Part shown: positions 8,967-16,141 of the stretch, piece after piece
Numbering within the stretch: the stretch's first letter is position 1
How the letters are laid out: every line of letters starts with the position of its first letter
Assembly: GCA_029266945.1 (NCBI GenBank)
Contig: JARIED010000027.1
Coordinates: forward strand, 1-37,326
Direction of reading: 5' to 3'
Origin: Slackia sp.
GTDB lineage: Bacteria > Actinomycetota > Coriobacteriia > Coriobacteriales > Eggerthellaceae
Length of the DNA: 37,326 nucleotides
The notes under the pieces: generated by a model
Database searches by the model: none
What the model saw: the letters and a program-made list of their open reading frames with translations, nothing else
What the model was told of the DNA's origin: nothing
Program-made: the position numbers and the translations under genes

Positions 8967-10415
8967 CTATGCGGCGAGCCCCAGCCGCATTCTGCGGCCG
9001 TCAATCGTATCGTAGCGCAGCGGCCCCTCGTCGCGGAATCCCTTGAGGCGGCCCGACGACCACCATTCCATCATCGTCTCGAGCAGCGCCACGAACTCCT
9101 CCGCCGTCCAGCCCGACCAGTCCCTCCCGTAGAAGACCTCGTTCTTGAAGGCGCCGAAGAAGCCCTCGCAGGCCGCGTTGTCGGGGCTCTTGGCCTTGCG
9201 CGACATGGACCTCGTCAGCCCGAAGTCCGCGCAGATCGTCTTCCATCCGTCCCAGCGGTAATGGCATCCGCGGTCGGTGTGGACGATCGGCCCCTCGCCG
9301 GGCCGCAGCGCGAGCGCCGCCTTCATGAGCGACGAGTTCGCGAGGTCCGCATCGGGGCTTATGCCCGCCGACCAGCCGACGGGCTTGCCGTCGAACAGGT
9401 CGATCACGGCGCTCAGGTAGACCTTCCCGCCGTCGGGCAGCGAGAACTGGGTGGATGTCGCTAGCCCAGATCTCGTTGGGGCGGTCGGCGCGGAAGCGGT
9501 GGGTGCCGTCAGGCCTGAGAGGAGGTTCGGCGCAGGCGGGTCGATCTCGCCCTTGTAGGAGCCGTACTTGAGCCTGCGGCCCGCGAAGCAGACCTCGAAG
9601 CCCTGCTTCGCCATCGACCTGCGCACCCTCTTCTCGGACACGGGCCGGCCGAGGATTTCGGAGGCCCGGACCGTCACGAAGCGGTAGCCGCGGGCCGCCG
9701 CGCCATCCTCCAGGAAGGCGCGCGCGACGGCCTCGTCGAGGCCGTCGTCGCGGTCCGGCCTGGTCAGACGGCCTATAACGCTGTAGAAGGTCGAATGCGG
9801 CAGGCCGAGCGCCGCGCACGCGGCGACCGCCCCGTAGCGGGGCTGCAGGGCGAGGGCGGCCTTGGCCTTCTCATCCCTTGCGAGGCTTCCCGGCATGAAC
9901 GCCGAGTCTGCTTTCAGGACGGCCAACACCTCCCTGAGCACGGCGTTGTCGAACTCGAGCCTGCCTATGATGGCCTTGAGCTCGTCGGGGTCGTCCGGCA
10001 GCTCCGCCGGGACTTGCGGCGGGGTCTCGTAGGGCGCCTTGCCCGGGGCGGTCTTCTTCTTCGCCATGCCTGCGGTCCTCCTCACCGTCGCCTTGGGCAG
10101 CAGGGCGGCGGTGCCGCCCTCTGCGTACATGTTAACGGAGGCGCGGACCTGGGCGCGGCTCAGGCCAACGGCCCTGGCGGCCGCGGAGATGCTCTCGCCG
10201 TCCGCGACGCGCCTGATCGCCTCGAGCTTCGGGATGATCGGCTTGGAACGGTACTGGGCCCTGTCGGGGTCGTGGCGCGGATCGGCCCTGATTCATTTGG
10301 ACATCGTCCCGCTGTTGGGGTATCCGAGCTGCGCGGTGAATTCGGCTATCGAGAACTCGCCGTAGGTCGCGAACCAGAGGTCCAGCGCCTCTCGTTTCTT
10401 GTTCGGTGGATACAT
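8967..10415 (-). pseudogene. IS3-family transposase, broken by an in-frame stop and two compensating frameshifts
   Basis: The first reading segment (10415 to 10293, beginning MYPPNKKREAL) is an N-terminal helix-turn-helix that ends at TGA (10293-10295). Reading through in the same frame continues with IRADPRHDP, a second HTH region (ESISAAARAVGLSRAQV), a coiled-coil-like segment and then the integrase core. The TGA stands where a Trp (TGG) would fit. In the core, an extra GA near plus 9516-9521 and an extra G near 9453-9454 shift the frame out and back. The 387-residue downstream ORF therefore stays open, but about 21 codons are scrambled, including the NEIWASDI motif that holds the first catalytic Asp, which is readable only in another frame. 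The second Asp (VHTDRGCHY) and the Glu (AACEGFFGAFKNE) are intact. Probably inactive. Confidence 0.8.
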
Positions 10416-10438
10416 CGGACTCCCTACCGGACACGCAG

Positions 10439-10465
10439 GTGTCCAATCTGGAGTCCGCACCCCCC
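10439..10465 (-). repeat. IS right terminal inverted repeat
   Basis: On the plus strand it begins GTGTCCAA and ends GTCCGCACCCCCC. It is the partner of 8934-8960. Confidence 0.85.
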
Positions 10466-10466
10466 C

Positions 10467-10503
10467 ATTGGCGTGGAAATGGCGCGTATTGTTTCCCGCC
10501 AAT
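10467..10503. terminator. Hairpin abutting the IS right end; possible displaced terminator
   Basis: ATTGGCG (10467-10473) pairs with CGCCAAT (10497-10503) and GGAAA (10475-10479) with TTTCC (10492-10496), with one bulged base and a 12-base loop. It starts one or two bases outside the IS. It may be the original terminator of the leu genes, separated from leuB by the insertion, but the T-run after it is weak. Confidence 0.4.
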
Positions 10504-10629
10504 TTGCAGAAAATGAGGCATCGACGCACGCCAGTAAGCATCGAAAACCGAACGTTCTTCCGATGGCGGACATGCCTCAGCGCCTTATCTGCTATCGTCG
10601 ACACAAGGCGAGCATTGGAGTTGGTCCCC

Positions 10630-11535
10630 ATGAACACCGTGCATTTGGAGCATTTCGTCGCATTCGTCGAATGTGGAACGCGCGCTGCCGCAGCGAAAAA
10701 GCTCTACACAGCGCCACAGTCCATTTCAAAATCAATACAAGCGCTCGAGCGCGAATTCGGCGTTACGCTTATCCAGAAATCGGGAAGAGCCATCGCGCCA
10801 ACGCCCACGGGACGCCGCTTCTACGAAGAAGCCTCAGAAGCGCTCGGCTGCATCGAACGTCTTCGCCTCATCGCCTCGGCAGACCAGGCTCCAAGCCCCG
10901 AAAAAATCGCCGTCGCGATAGCAACTGCGCCGTTCGATAGTTCCCCCGTCATAGGCAAGCACATCGAAGCGCAGAACCAAGGGGCATCACCCGTGGAATT
11001 ATCTTTCCTCTTCGGCCCGAGCGGATCGTGCCTTTCCGCCGTCGAAGAAGATGTCGCCGATTGCGCGCTCGTATTCGGCAAGGTTGAAAAGCCAGGCGTG
11101 ACATGCCACCGCCTTTTTTCGCTTTCCCCGACCGTGCTCATGGCACACACCCACCCGCTCGCGCGGCAACGTGCACTACGGTTCGAAGACATGCTCCTCT
11201 TCCCCATCGCAGCCCCCACCGACATGCGCCATTGCCGTCAGTTAATCAAGGAGCGATTCAGGGAACAAACAGGACGATCCGTTGCCTTCCAGCATGTAGC
11301 CCAAGGTCAAGAAAAGAAATTCTTCCTTCGCGAGAGCGGACTCATGTTCAGCGCCAATAGAAAAATGCTCGATTCCATTCCCTCCTATCTTCTTGCGAAG
11401 GAAATAACCGAAAAGGAATCGTTCGCGATTTCCTGCTTTTACATCGAGAAAGAAGGGATTCATAGGTCCGTATCCGCATTCGTCATTCCCCGTCTCAGAC
11501 GTGCGATATTTCCGCAGAAAGTTCCGAGCCGCTAA
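10630..11535 (+). CDS. LysR family transcriptional regulator
   Basis: A 302-residue LysR-type regulator. The N-terminal winged HTH runs from about residue 3 to 62: HLEHFVAFVECGTRAAAAKK, then PQSISKSIQALEREFGVTLI and PTPTGRRFYEEA. The rest is the periplasmic-binding-like effector domain. The ATG at 10630 follows GGAGTTGG; the open frame upstream runs back into the IS end and is not coding. It lies 164 bases from the IS and 171 bases before the Usp gene, so no clear target is indicated. LysR proteins often control a divergent neighbour, but here the upstream neighbour is the IS. Confidence 0.9.
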   Translation: MNTVHLEHFVAFVECGTRAAAAKKLYTAPQSISKSIQALEREFGVTLIQKSGRAIAPTPTGRRFYEEASEALGCIERLRLIASADQAPSPEKIAVAIATAPFDSSPVIGKHIEAQNQGASPVELSFLFGPSGSCLSAVEEDVADCALVFGKVEKPGVTCHRLFSLSPTVLMAHTHPLARQRALRFEDMLLFPIAAPTDMRHCRQLIKERFREQTGRSVAFQHVAQGQEKKFFLRESGLMFSANRKMLDSIPSYLLAKEITEKESFAISCFYIEKEGIHRSVSAFVIPRLRRAIFPQKVPSR

Positions 11536-11554
11536 CACAGCAGCGCATTCGCCC

Positions 11555-11570
11555 GCCGCCTACGGGCGGC
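11555..11570 (+). terminator. Small GC hairpin after the LysR gene
   Basis: GCCGCC-TACG-GGCGGC, 19 bases after the stop. It has no T-run, so termination is only suggested. Confidence 0.35.
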
Positions 11571-11706
11571 ACGACCGGCAATAATCCGCACGTAAGCGCC
11601 CGTCCAGAGCTAAAGGGCTATCTAAGCCGAAAAGAATGGAAACGCGTGGCTTTATCGTGCTAAAGTGGCACAAAAGAATGCGGAGCCCGAACGGAGGGGA
11701 GCTCTT

Positions 11707-12177
11707 ATGAAATACGCAAACGTCCTGGTTCCTTACGATGGGTCGGACTCCTCGAACAAGGCCCTGAACACCGCCCTCGAATACGTCAGCTTGGGAATAG
11801 CGGGCAACGTCACCGTGTTTTTCGCCGCGCCTGTCCCCCAATTTGAAACGCAAGACTTCATGGTTGCCGAATATATCAGCGGATCGAAGCCTCTTTCGCC
11901 TGCCGAAACCGCCGAAATGCAGGAACGCTATGTGCAGTTTCATCGTGAAAAACTGGCCAAAGACCTGGGAGACATAATCGAAAAAGCGGGCGATTCCCTG
12001 ACCATCGCCATCGGGCAGGGCAAGCCGAGCAAGGCGATTCTGGAATACGCACACGACCACAGCACCGATTTGATCGTCATGGGATCGCGTGGGCTGAACG
12101 CCGTAGCGGGCATGCTGGGTTCGGTCAGCTATGCGGTTCTGCGCAACGCCGAATGCCCCGTCATGGTAAAACGCTAA
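11707..12177 (+). CDS. Universal stress protein (UspA family)
   Basis: A 156-residue Usp domain protein. It opens with ANVLVPYDGSDSSNKAL (beta-1 and Asp). Near the C-terminus VMGSRG, then GMLGSVS and CPVMVKR correspond to the nucleotide-binding G-2x-G-9x-G(S/T) region. Here the last gap is 8 residues by my count, one shorter than the classic ATP-binding consensus, so ATP binding is uncertain. The ATG at 11707 follows GGAGGGGA. A possible extended -10, TGCTAAAGT, is at 11658-11666. Usp proteins help survival under starvation and stress; the specific role is unknown. Confidence 0.9.
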   Translation: MKYANVLVPYDGSDSSNKALNTALEYVSLGIAGNVTVFFAAPVPQFETQDFMVAEYISGSKPLSPAETAEMQERYVQFHREKLAKDLGDIIEKAGDSLTIAIGQGKPSKAILEYAHDHSTDLIVMGSRGLNAVAGMLGSVSYAVLRNAECPVMVKR

Positions 12178-12223
12178 ACCGCCCCGATACACATATCAAT
12201 CGCACTGCAGCCGCATGCAACGT

Positions 12224-12269
12224 CACCGATGCAGTGATGCCGATATGCTTCGGCATCACTGCATCGGTG
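12224..12269. terminator. Perfect 20-bp stem-loop after the Usp gene
   Basis: CACCGATGCAGTGATGCCGA (12224-12243) and TCGGCATCACTGCATCGGTG (12250-12269) are exact inverted repeats around a 6-base loop, 46 bases after the stop. The base run after it on the plus strand is TAAAAAG, not T-rich. It may be a non-canonical terminator or a remnant of a small inverted-repeat element. Confidence 0.55.
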
Positions 12270-12653
12270 TAAAAAGCACCCCTTCACAACACCCGCCGAA
12301 CCACGTAACGAGCGCAATTCAGCAATCGAACAGGCTTTTCGATACGGAGAAGCAAGAGCGGGGCCACTGAGCGGAAGAGCCGCACGCTCACGCCATCCAA
12401 AAGAGACGTTTCGTCCATGGCGCGATTGCATAAAATTCAAAATACTCGATACTTATTACTTGATACAGCATTTTTTGCATGAATACAAACAACGCTAACT
12501 TTTAAGCGTATAAATCATCGAACGATTATTTTCGCAGGTAAATGCCTTGTTTTATCAAGATTTAGTGAAATCGCCTCTTTTGCGTGGTATGCTAACTGAC
12601 AGTTATAAAAACCCAGTTCACATATATTTTTTATCTCGCGTAAGGAGCGACCC
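12270..12653. other. Non-coding stretch, AT-rich toward the CarD-like gene
   Basis: I see no convincing gene. From about 12430 the composition turns clearly AT-rich compared with the window. Candidate -10 elements for the next gene lie at its right end. The open frames here lack ribosome sites and family similarity. Confidence 0.6.
12580..12608 (+). promoter_or_regulatory. Candidate promoter of the CarD-like gene
   Basis: TTGCGT (12580-12585), a 17-base spacer and TTATAA (12603-12608). An alternative is the extended -10 TGGTATGCT (12585-12593). Both are about 45-60 bases before the start codon in AT-rich DNA. Confidence 0.4.
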
Positions 12654-13160
12654 ATGTTCTATAGGAACGATAAAGTGGTGTATGCAAATTACGGCGTATG
12701 CACCGTATCGGAAACCGACGCTCGCATGTCGATGGGTGGCATCGAACGTACGTATTACGTGCTGCTTCCGACGCGTGAACGAGGCGGCACGGTCTATGTG
12801 CCCGTCGACCACGAAGAACTGATGCGCCCCGTCATGGACCGCACCGAAGCGATCGAACTGATAGAACGCTACGACGACATCGAAACGGACGATTTCACCG
12901 ACAGCAATTCGCGCACGGTGGAAGACCATTTCAAAAAGCTGCTGCGCCGCTGTGACTGCGCAACCGCCATCCGCGTGGTCAAAACCATGCGAGCACGCAT
13001 CAACGAGCAGGAAAGCCGCAAGCATCTTCCTTCTTCGATGTACACCCGCCTGCTCGACCGGGCCGAGCACCAAGCCGCAAGCGAGCTTTCCGCCGCGCTC
13101 GGCATACCGGAGAACAACGTTGTCGCCTACATCGAAGAGCATCGGGGCATGAAAGCATAG
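12654..13160 (+). CDS. CarD-like transcriptional regulator (CarD_CdnL_TRCF family)
   Basis: A 168-residue protein. The N-terminal 60 residues (NDKVVYANYGVCTV, then YYVLLPTRERGGTVYVPV) match the RNA-polymerase-interacting Tudor-like domain shared by CarD/CdnL and TRCF. The remainder is alpha-helical, as in CarD. Family members bind the RNA polymerase beta subunit and stabilise the open promoter complex. The protein contains no tryptophan, so the Trp by which mycobacterial CarD contacts the upstream edge of the bubble (W85) is missing. AAGGAGCG precedes the ATG. Size and layout are otherwise normal. It could be a CarD paralogue with an altered promoter effect. Confidence 0.8.
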   Translation: MFYRNDKVVYANYGVCTVSETDARMSMGGIERTYYVLLPTRERGGTVYVPVDHEELMRPVMDRTEAIELIERYDDIETDDFTDSNSRTVEDHFKKLLRRCDCATAIRVVKTMRARINEQESRKHLPSSMYTRLLDRAEHQAASELSAALGIPENNVVAYIEEHRGMKA

Positions 13161-13280
13161 GGCAGATAGCCCGTTTCCCCGTAAAGACGCACGGCGAATA
13201 GGTTCAGCCGAATATGGACGGCATGCCCCGTGAGCGCAAGAGCGCGCCGACCGCAAAAATATACAAAATGAGGTTATAGA

Positions 13281-13318
13281 GCAAAATGACGGGACCCACG
13301 TGTTACGTGAGACCCGTC
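13281..13318 (-). terminator. Terminator of the microprotein/Tat protein unit
   Basis: On the minus strand GACGGG and CCCGTC arms enclose a second pair CACGT/ACGTG (plus 13288-13318). It is followed by ATTTTG, ending 13 bases past the microprotein stop. It also lies behind the CarD-like gene on the other strand. Confidence 0.65.
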
Positions 13319-13330
13319 AGCGAAATCCGC

Positions 13331-13471
13331 CTATCGATTAGCGGTATCGCTCAATCGCTTATGGGCATCATAGACAGCCTTGCGGACGACAAAATAAAGA
13401 ATCGTGAAGAAAACCCCTGAAAGCAGCGCTGCCACAATTAAATATGCCACAAAGAAAATCTCAACAGGCAT
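13331..13471 (-). CDS. 46-residue single-pass membrane microprotein
   Basis: A short ORF encoding MPVEIFFVAYLIVAALL, then SGVFFTILYFVV and a positively charged, polar tail RKAVYDAHKRLSDTANR. Residues 4-29 form one long hydrophobic helix with a basic cytoplasmic end. AGGATG lies 7-12 bases upstream of the ATG and overlaps the stop region of the Tat-exported protein gene, which ends 11 bases before. A terminator hairpin follows directly. Gene-like features are the ribosome site, the operon position and the clean hydrophobic pattern. The function is unknown, and I do not recognise a family. Confidence 0.6.
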   Translation of the reverse strand: MPVEIFFVAYLIVAALLSGVFFTILYFVVRKAVYDAHKRLSDTANR

Positions 13472-13482
13472 ACCGACACATC

Positions 13483-14028
13483 CTAAGGTCGACTTACTCG
13501 AATAAACGACCCACCAGAAGGTCCAAAACTGGCATAAATTCGCAGGGTCTCGCTAAAACCGAAATAATTACGGAACGTCGCAGTGTAATTGACAATGAGA
13601 CTGCGCCCGCCATCGGCTATTGTATAGTCGAAATACAAGTTTGAAACTGTGCTTTGGGTGCCGTGAACCCAAGCATCGTAGAATTTCCAAATCTTATTCG
13701 AGTCGTTCACATCGTAAATAGCAACTGCGGTAATCTGTTCGGGAACCCCCACTACGCCATCGGCACAAGACACTCTACCCGTCTTTTTAACACCGGCGGG
13801 AATCGGATAAGCATGCGGCCTGAGCCCGTAGACCACAGTATCGCCGTTTGCTTCAGCGCATGCCACCGCTTCAGCCCATAATTCATCGGCGCTTTTCCCG
13901 CTACCAGACAGCGTGTCGGCAAAAGCAACTTGGGGAAATGCCGCAAAAGAGACGATTCCGAATCCTACGGCGGCAAGAAATTCCCTACGAGACAAAACGC
14001 CTGTGCTGCTTTTCTCATTCGGTGCCAT
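13483..14028 (-). CDS. Tat-exported protein of unknown function
   Basis: A 181-residue protein with a twin-arginine signal: LSRREFLAAVGFG, a hydrophobic stretch, then FPQVAFADT with probable cleavage after AFA (about residue 37). The mature part begins with a short helical region (KSADELWAEAVACAEANGD). It then appears beta-rich and aromatic: WKFYDAWVHGTQST, NLYFDYTIADGG, YTATFRNYFGFS, RIYASFGPSGG. There are only two cysteines and no recognised catalytic motif. GAAAGGGG precedes the ATG. Export by Tat suggests that it folds or loads a cofactor in the cytoplasm. The 46-residue membrane protein downstream is probably co-expressed. Confidence 0.75.
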   Translation of the reverse strand: MAPNEKSSTGVLSRREFLAAVGFGIVSFAAFPQVAFADTLSGSGKSADELWAEAVACAEANGDTVVYGLRPHAYPIPAGVKKTGRVSCADGVVGVPEQITAVAIYDVNDSNKIWKFYDAWVHGTQSTVSNLYFDYTIADGGRSLIVNYTATFRNYFGFSETLRIYASFGPSGGSFIRVSRP

Positions 14029-14352
14029 CTCGAACCCCTTTCAATCGAGCAGTCGGTCTCAGATAGCTACCCGAAAAAAAGCATAGCGAAAGCAAACGCC
14101 GCCATGCGCTCAAATACAGTTCCATAGGTGCCAATTTGGCGCGTTTCCCACTCTGCAGAGATCGCACTTAACAACAAACGGAGCCGACTCCGCAATAATC
14201 GCACACATACTGAAAACTCCATTTCAATCAGAACCTTGGAGCTCCTCCGACGCGAAATATGGAAAAGCAAATGCACAGCATTCGCAGGCAACAAGCTTTT
14301 GCAGGTCATATGTTAAATGAGCGTTAATCGGGCATTCGTGGTAAAAAACTTC

Positions 14353-14380
14353 TTCACCTTGCAGCGCACGACGCTACACT
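14353..14380 (+). promoter_or_regulatory. Candidate purC promoter
   Basis: TTCACC (14353-14358), a 16-base spacer and TACACT (14375-14380), 66 bases before the purC ATG. The -35 is weak. Confidence 0.35.
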
Positions 14381-14387
14381 GCACCTG

Positions 14388-14415
14388 TACGAAATACGTA
14401 CCCGAAAGTACGTAC
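14388..14415 (+). promoter_or_regulatory. Operator-like repeat upstream of purC
   Basis: TACGTAC (14395-14401) and GTACGTA (14408-14414) form a perfect inverted repeat around CCGAAA, just downstream of the predicted transcription start. The preceding GAAATACGTAC (14391-14401) is nearly repeated upstream of purL (16329-16339, 10 of 11). It may bind a purine repressor or form a 5' UTR hairpin. Confidence 0.45.
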
Positions 14416-14446
14416 CGATAAAGCCAATAGCATAGGAAGGACCCTC

Positions 14447-15133
14447 ATGGCTAACGAACTCGTGTACTCCGGCAAGACCAAAGACGTCTTCGCCCTCGAA
14501 AACGGCAACTATCTGCTGAAGTTCAAGGATGACTGCACGGGCAAAGACGGTGTTTTCGATCCGGGCGAGAATTCCGTCGGTCTGACCATCGAGGGCGTGG
14601 GCGACGTGAACCTGCGCATGTCCATCTACTTCTTCGAGAAGATCAACGCCGCCGGCATCAAGACCCACTACGTCAGCGCCGATCTCGACAACACCACCAT
14701 GGAGGTTCTGCCCGCCAAGGTGTTCGGCGAGGGCCTCGAGGTCATCTGCCGCCACAAGGCCGTGGGTTCGTTCTACCGCCGCTACAAGCAGTACGTCGAA
14801 GAAGGCGCCGACCTGCCCGCCTACGTCGAGACCACCTTCAAGAACGACGAGCTTGGCGACCCGCTGGTCACCAAGGACGGCCTGGTGGTCCTAGGCATCA
14901 TGACCGCCGAGCAGTACGACCAGCTCAAGGACATGACCCAGAAGATCACCCAGATCGTCGCCGACGACCTGAAGGAGAAGGGCCTCGTGCTCTACGACAT
15001 CAAGTTCGAGTTCGGCTACAACGCCGACGGCGACGTCATCCTGATCGACGAAATCGCCTCCGGCAACATGCGCGTCTACAAGGACGGCGAGTACATCGAC
15101 CCGATGACGCTCTCCGAGCTGTTCTTCGCCTAA
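14447..15133 (+). CDS. purC: Phosphoribosylaminoimidazole-succinocarboxamide synthase (SAICAR synthetase)
   Basis: A 228-residue enzyme that ligates aspartate to CAIR with ATP in purine biosynthesis. [20 protein letters not shown] is the N-terminal ATP-binding part. VRNxAAGS-type and SAICAR motifs are represented by [13 protein letters not shown] and [22 protein letters not shown] precedes the ATG. The C-terminus is a little shorter than in E. coli (237 residues). It stands alone between its own promoter region and a strong terminator, and purL follows 1.3 kb further on. Confidence 0.95.
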   Translation: MANELVYSGKTKDVFALENGNYLLKFKDDCTGKDGVFDPGENSVGLTIEGVGDVNLRMSIYFFEKINAAGIKTHYVSADLDNTTMEVLPAKVFGEGLEVICRHKAVGSFYRRYKQYVEEGADLPAYVETTFKNDELGDPLVTKDGLVVLGIMTAEQYDQLKDMTQKITQIVADDLKEKGLVLYDIKFEFGYNADGDVILIDEIASGNMRVYKDGEYIDPMTLSELFFA

Positions 15134-15156
15134 GCGAAACCTCATCCCGAAAAACG

Positions 15157-15194
15157 ACGGAGCCCGTTCCTTCCTGGAGCGGGCTCCGTTTTTT
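15157..15194 (+). terminator. Rho-independent terminator of purC
   Basis: ACGGAGCCCG (15157-15166) pairs with CGGGCTCCGT (15180-15189) and is followed by TTTTT. It starts 23 bases after the stop codon. Confidence 0.9.
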
Positions 15195-15204
15195 ATCGCG
15201 CGCG

Positions 15205-15249
15205 AAAAAACGGGCGGCCGAAACGGAGATGCTCCGCCCCGGTCGCCCG
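15205..15249 (-). terminator. Rho-independent terminator of the TIGR02452-like gene
   Basis: On the minus strand, CGGGCGACCG (plus 15240-15249) pairs with CGGCCGCCCG (plus 15211-15220) with one mismatch. An inner CGGAG/CTCCG stem follows, then six Ts (plus A-run 15205-15210). Convergent with the purC terminator next to it. Confidence 0.85.
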
Positions 15250-15283
15250 CTCAGGCAATGGGACCCGATCGCGCCGCAGCCGC

Positions 15284-16141
15284 TTACGCGCGCAGCGTCA
15301 CGCCTTCGGGAAGCTCGATGTTCGCAAGGTCGAACTCATCTTCTTCCGGCGCCTCTTCCGCTACGACAGGCGCCTCCTCGACCGCGGGAACGGAGAAAGC
15401 GGCGTCGAACGCGTCGAGATGCGCGCGCGGAACGGAGAACACCACGCGGCCGATCGCGCCGGGATGGGCGTCGATCCATGCCTTGAACAATTCGATGACC
15501 TGCGACGATTCGTAGCCCAGACGTCCGCAGGCGAAAGCGTTGCACACAAGCGTCTCGCATTCGTTGGCGGTGGCGATGCGCATGATCGACTCGATGCGAT
15601 CCTCGAGCGCCGCATCGCATTCGCGCTCGCTGCGGTGGTTTTCGAGCGCTTTGACGCGCATGGGCTCGGCCACCGCCATCACGTCGGCCATGCGCATGGA
15701 ACCGTCGTGCGGAAACACCACGCCCGGCACGTACGCGACGCGGTCGGTGAACAGGCCGCCGCGGCGATAGTCGCGATTCTGCCTGTGATACGCGCCCTCG
15801 ATGCCGCACAGAATCTGATAGAGGTTGCTTTCCGAGCACAGGATCTGCTCGGGACCGAACGCGCCGTCTTCGTAAGCGCCGCCAGGACGGGTGAACGACG
15901 CGGGATCGACCACGACCGTCTTGCCGGACGCGTGGCGGTACATGGCCATCGGCTCGAACGCGCCGGTCACGACGGTCTCGGTGGCGCCGAACGACGGCTC
16001 GGGCACCGGCAGCTCGCGGCCCTGGCCCTCTTCGTATATGACAGTCGCCTCGACGGACGCCTGCGTCTCCTTGCCCAAAGCGCCTTTCATCAACGCACTG
16101 TGCTTCGAGGCCTCGATCTTGCGCTCTTCGCGGTCGGCCAT
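15284..16141 (-). CDS. TIGR02452 / microbial PARG-like macrodomain protein with altered signature
   Basis: A 285-residue protein resembling the microbial poly(ADP-ribose) glycohydrolase fold (TIGR02452, DUF2263). Matching segments are VDPASFTRPGGAY, LCSESNLYQILCG, RGGLFTDRVAYVPGVVFPHDG and LVCNAFACGRLGY. In bacterial PARGs the loop GGG-(6-8)-QEE carries the catalytic Glu. Here it reads GGAYEDGAFGPEQ (residues 87-99), so the first Gln is Pro and the second Glu is Gln (Q99). The activity may therefore be lost or changed. The acidic C-terminus (EEAPEEDEFDLANIELPEG) is extra. The ATG at 16141 follows AAAAAGGAGGAA. It is convergent with purC and divergent from purL; the purine neighbours may be coincidental. 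Confidence 0.75.
   Translation of the reverse strand: MADREERKIEASKHSALMKGALGKETQASVEATVIYEEGQGRELPVPEPSFGATETVVTGAFEPMAMYRHASGKTVVVDPASFTRPGGAYEDGAFGPEQILCSESNLYQILCGIEGAYHRQNRDYRRGGLFTDRVAYVPGVVFPHDGSMRMADVMAVAEPMRVKALENHRSERECDAALEDRIESIMRIATANECETLVCNAFACGRLGYESSQVIELFKAWIDAHPGAIGRVVFSVPRAHLDAFDAAFSVPAVEEAPVVAEEAPEEDEFDLANIELPEGVTLRA

Larger units (their letters stand above)
8934..10465 (-). mobile_element. IS3-family insertion sequence, decayed
   Basis: Bounded by 27-base imperfect inverted repeats (13 outer and 8 inner matching bases, 21 of 27 in all) that enclose a transposase with an IS3-type rve/DDE domain on the minus strand. No clear target-site duplication is visible beside the repeats (left flank CGAAACA, right flank CATTGGC). 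The element lies between leuB and a LysR gene and interrupts no recognisable coding sequence. Confidence 0.85.
14029..14446. other. Divergent intergenic region upstream of purC
   Basis: No convincing gene. It contains a small palindrome GCCAATTTGGC (14130-14140), the candidate purC promoter and the inverted repeat beside it. An open frame on the minus strand (14067-14309) has no ribosome site and was not called. Confidence 0.55.

Noticed and set aside
8934..10465. Composite transposon or genomic island around the IS
   Set aside because: Only one IS copy is present, and the flanking genes are ordinary chromosomal genes with similar composition.
12224..12269. CRISPR-like repeat unit
   Set aside because: Single copy with no spacers or cas genes nearby.
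12174..12440. 88-residue minus-strand open frame after the Usp gene
   Set aside because: It runs through the 20-bp perfect hairpin, has no ribosome site and a random-looking composition.
14067..14309. 80-residue minus-strand open frame upstream of the Tat protein gene
   Set aside because: No ribosome site, an Arg/Leu-rich shadow-like composition, and it lies in a promoter region.
14029..14446. Purine riboswitch upstream of purC
   Set aside because: The conserved purine-aptamer junction sequences are not visible; only the short inverted repeat is seen.
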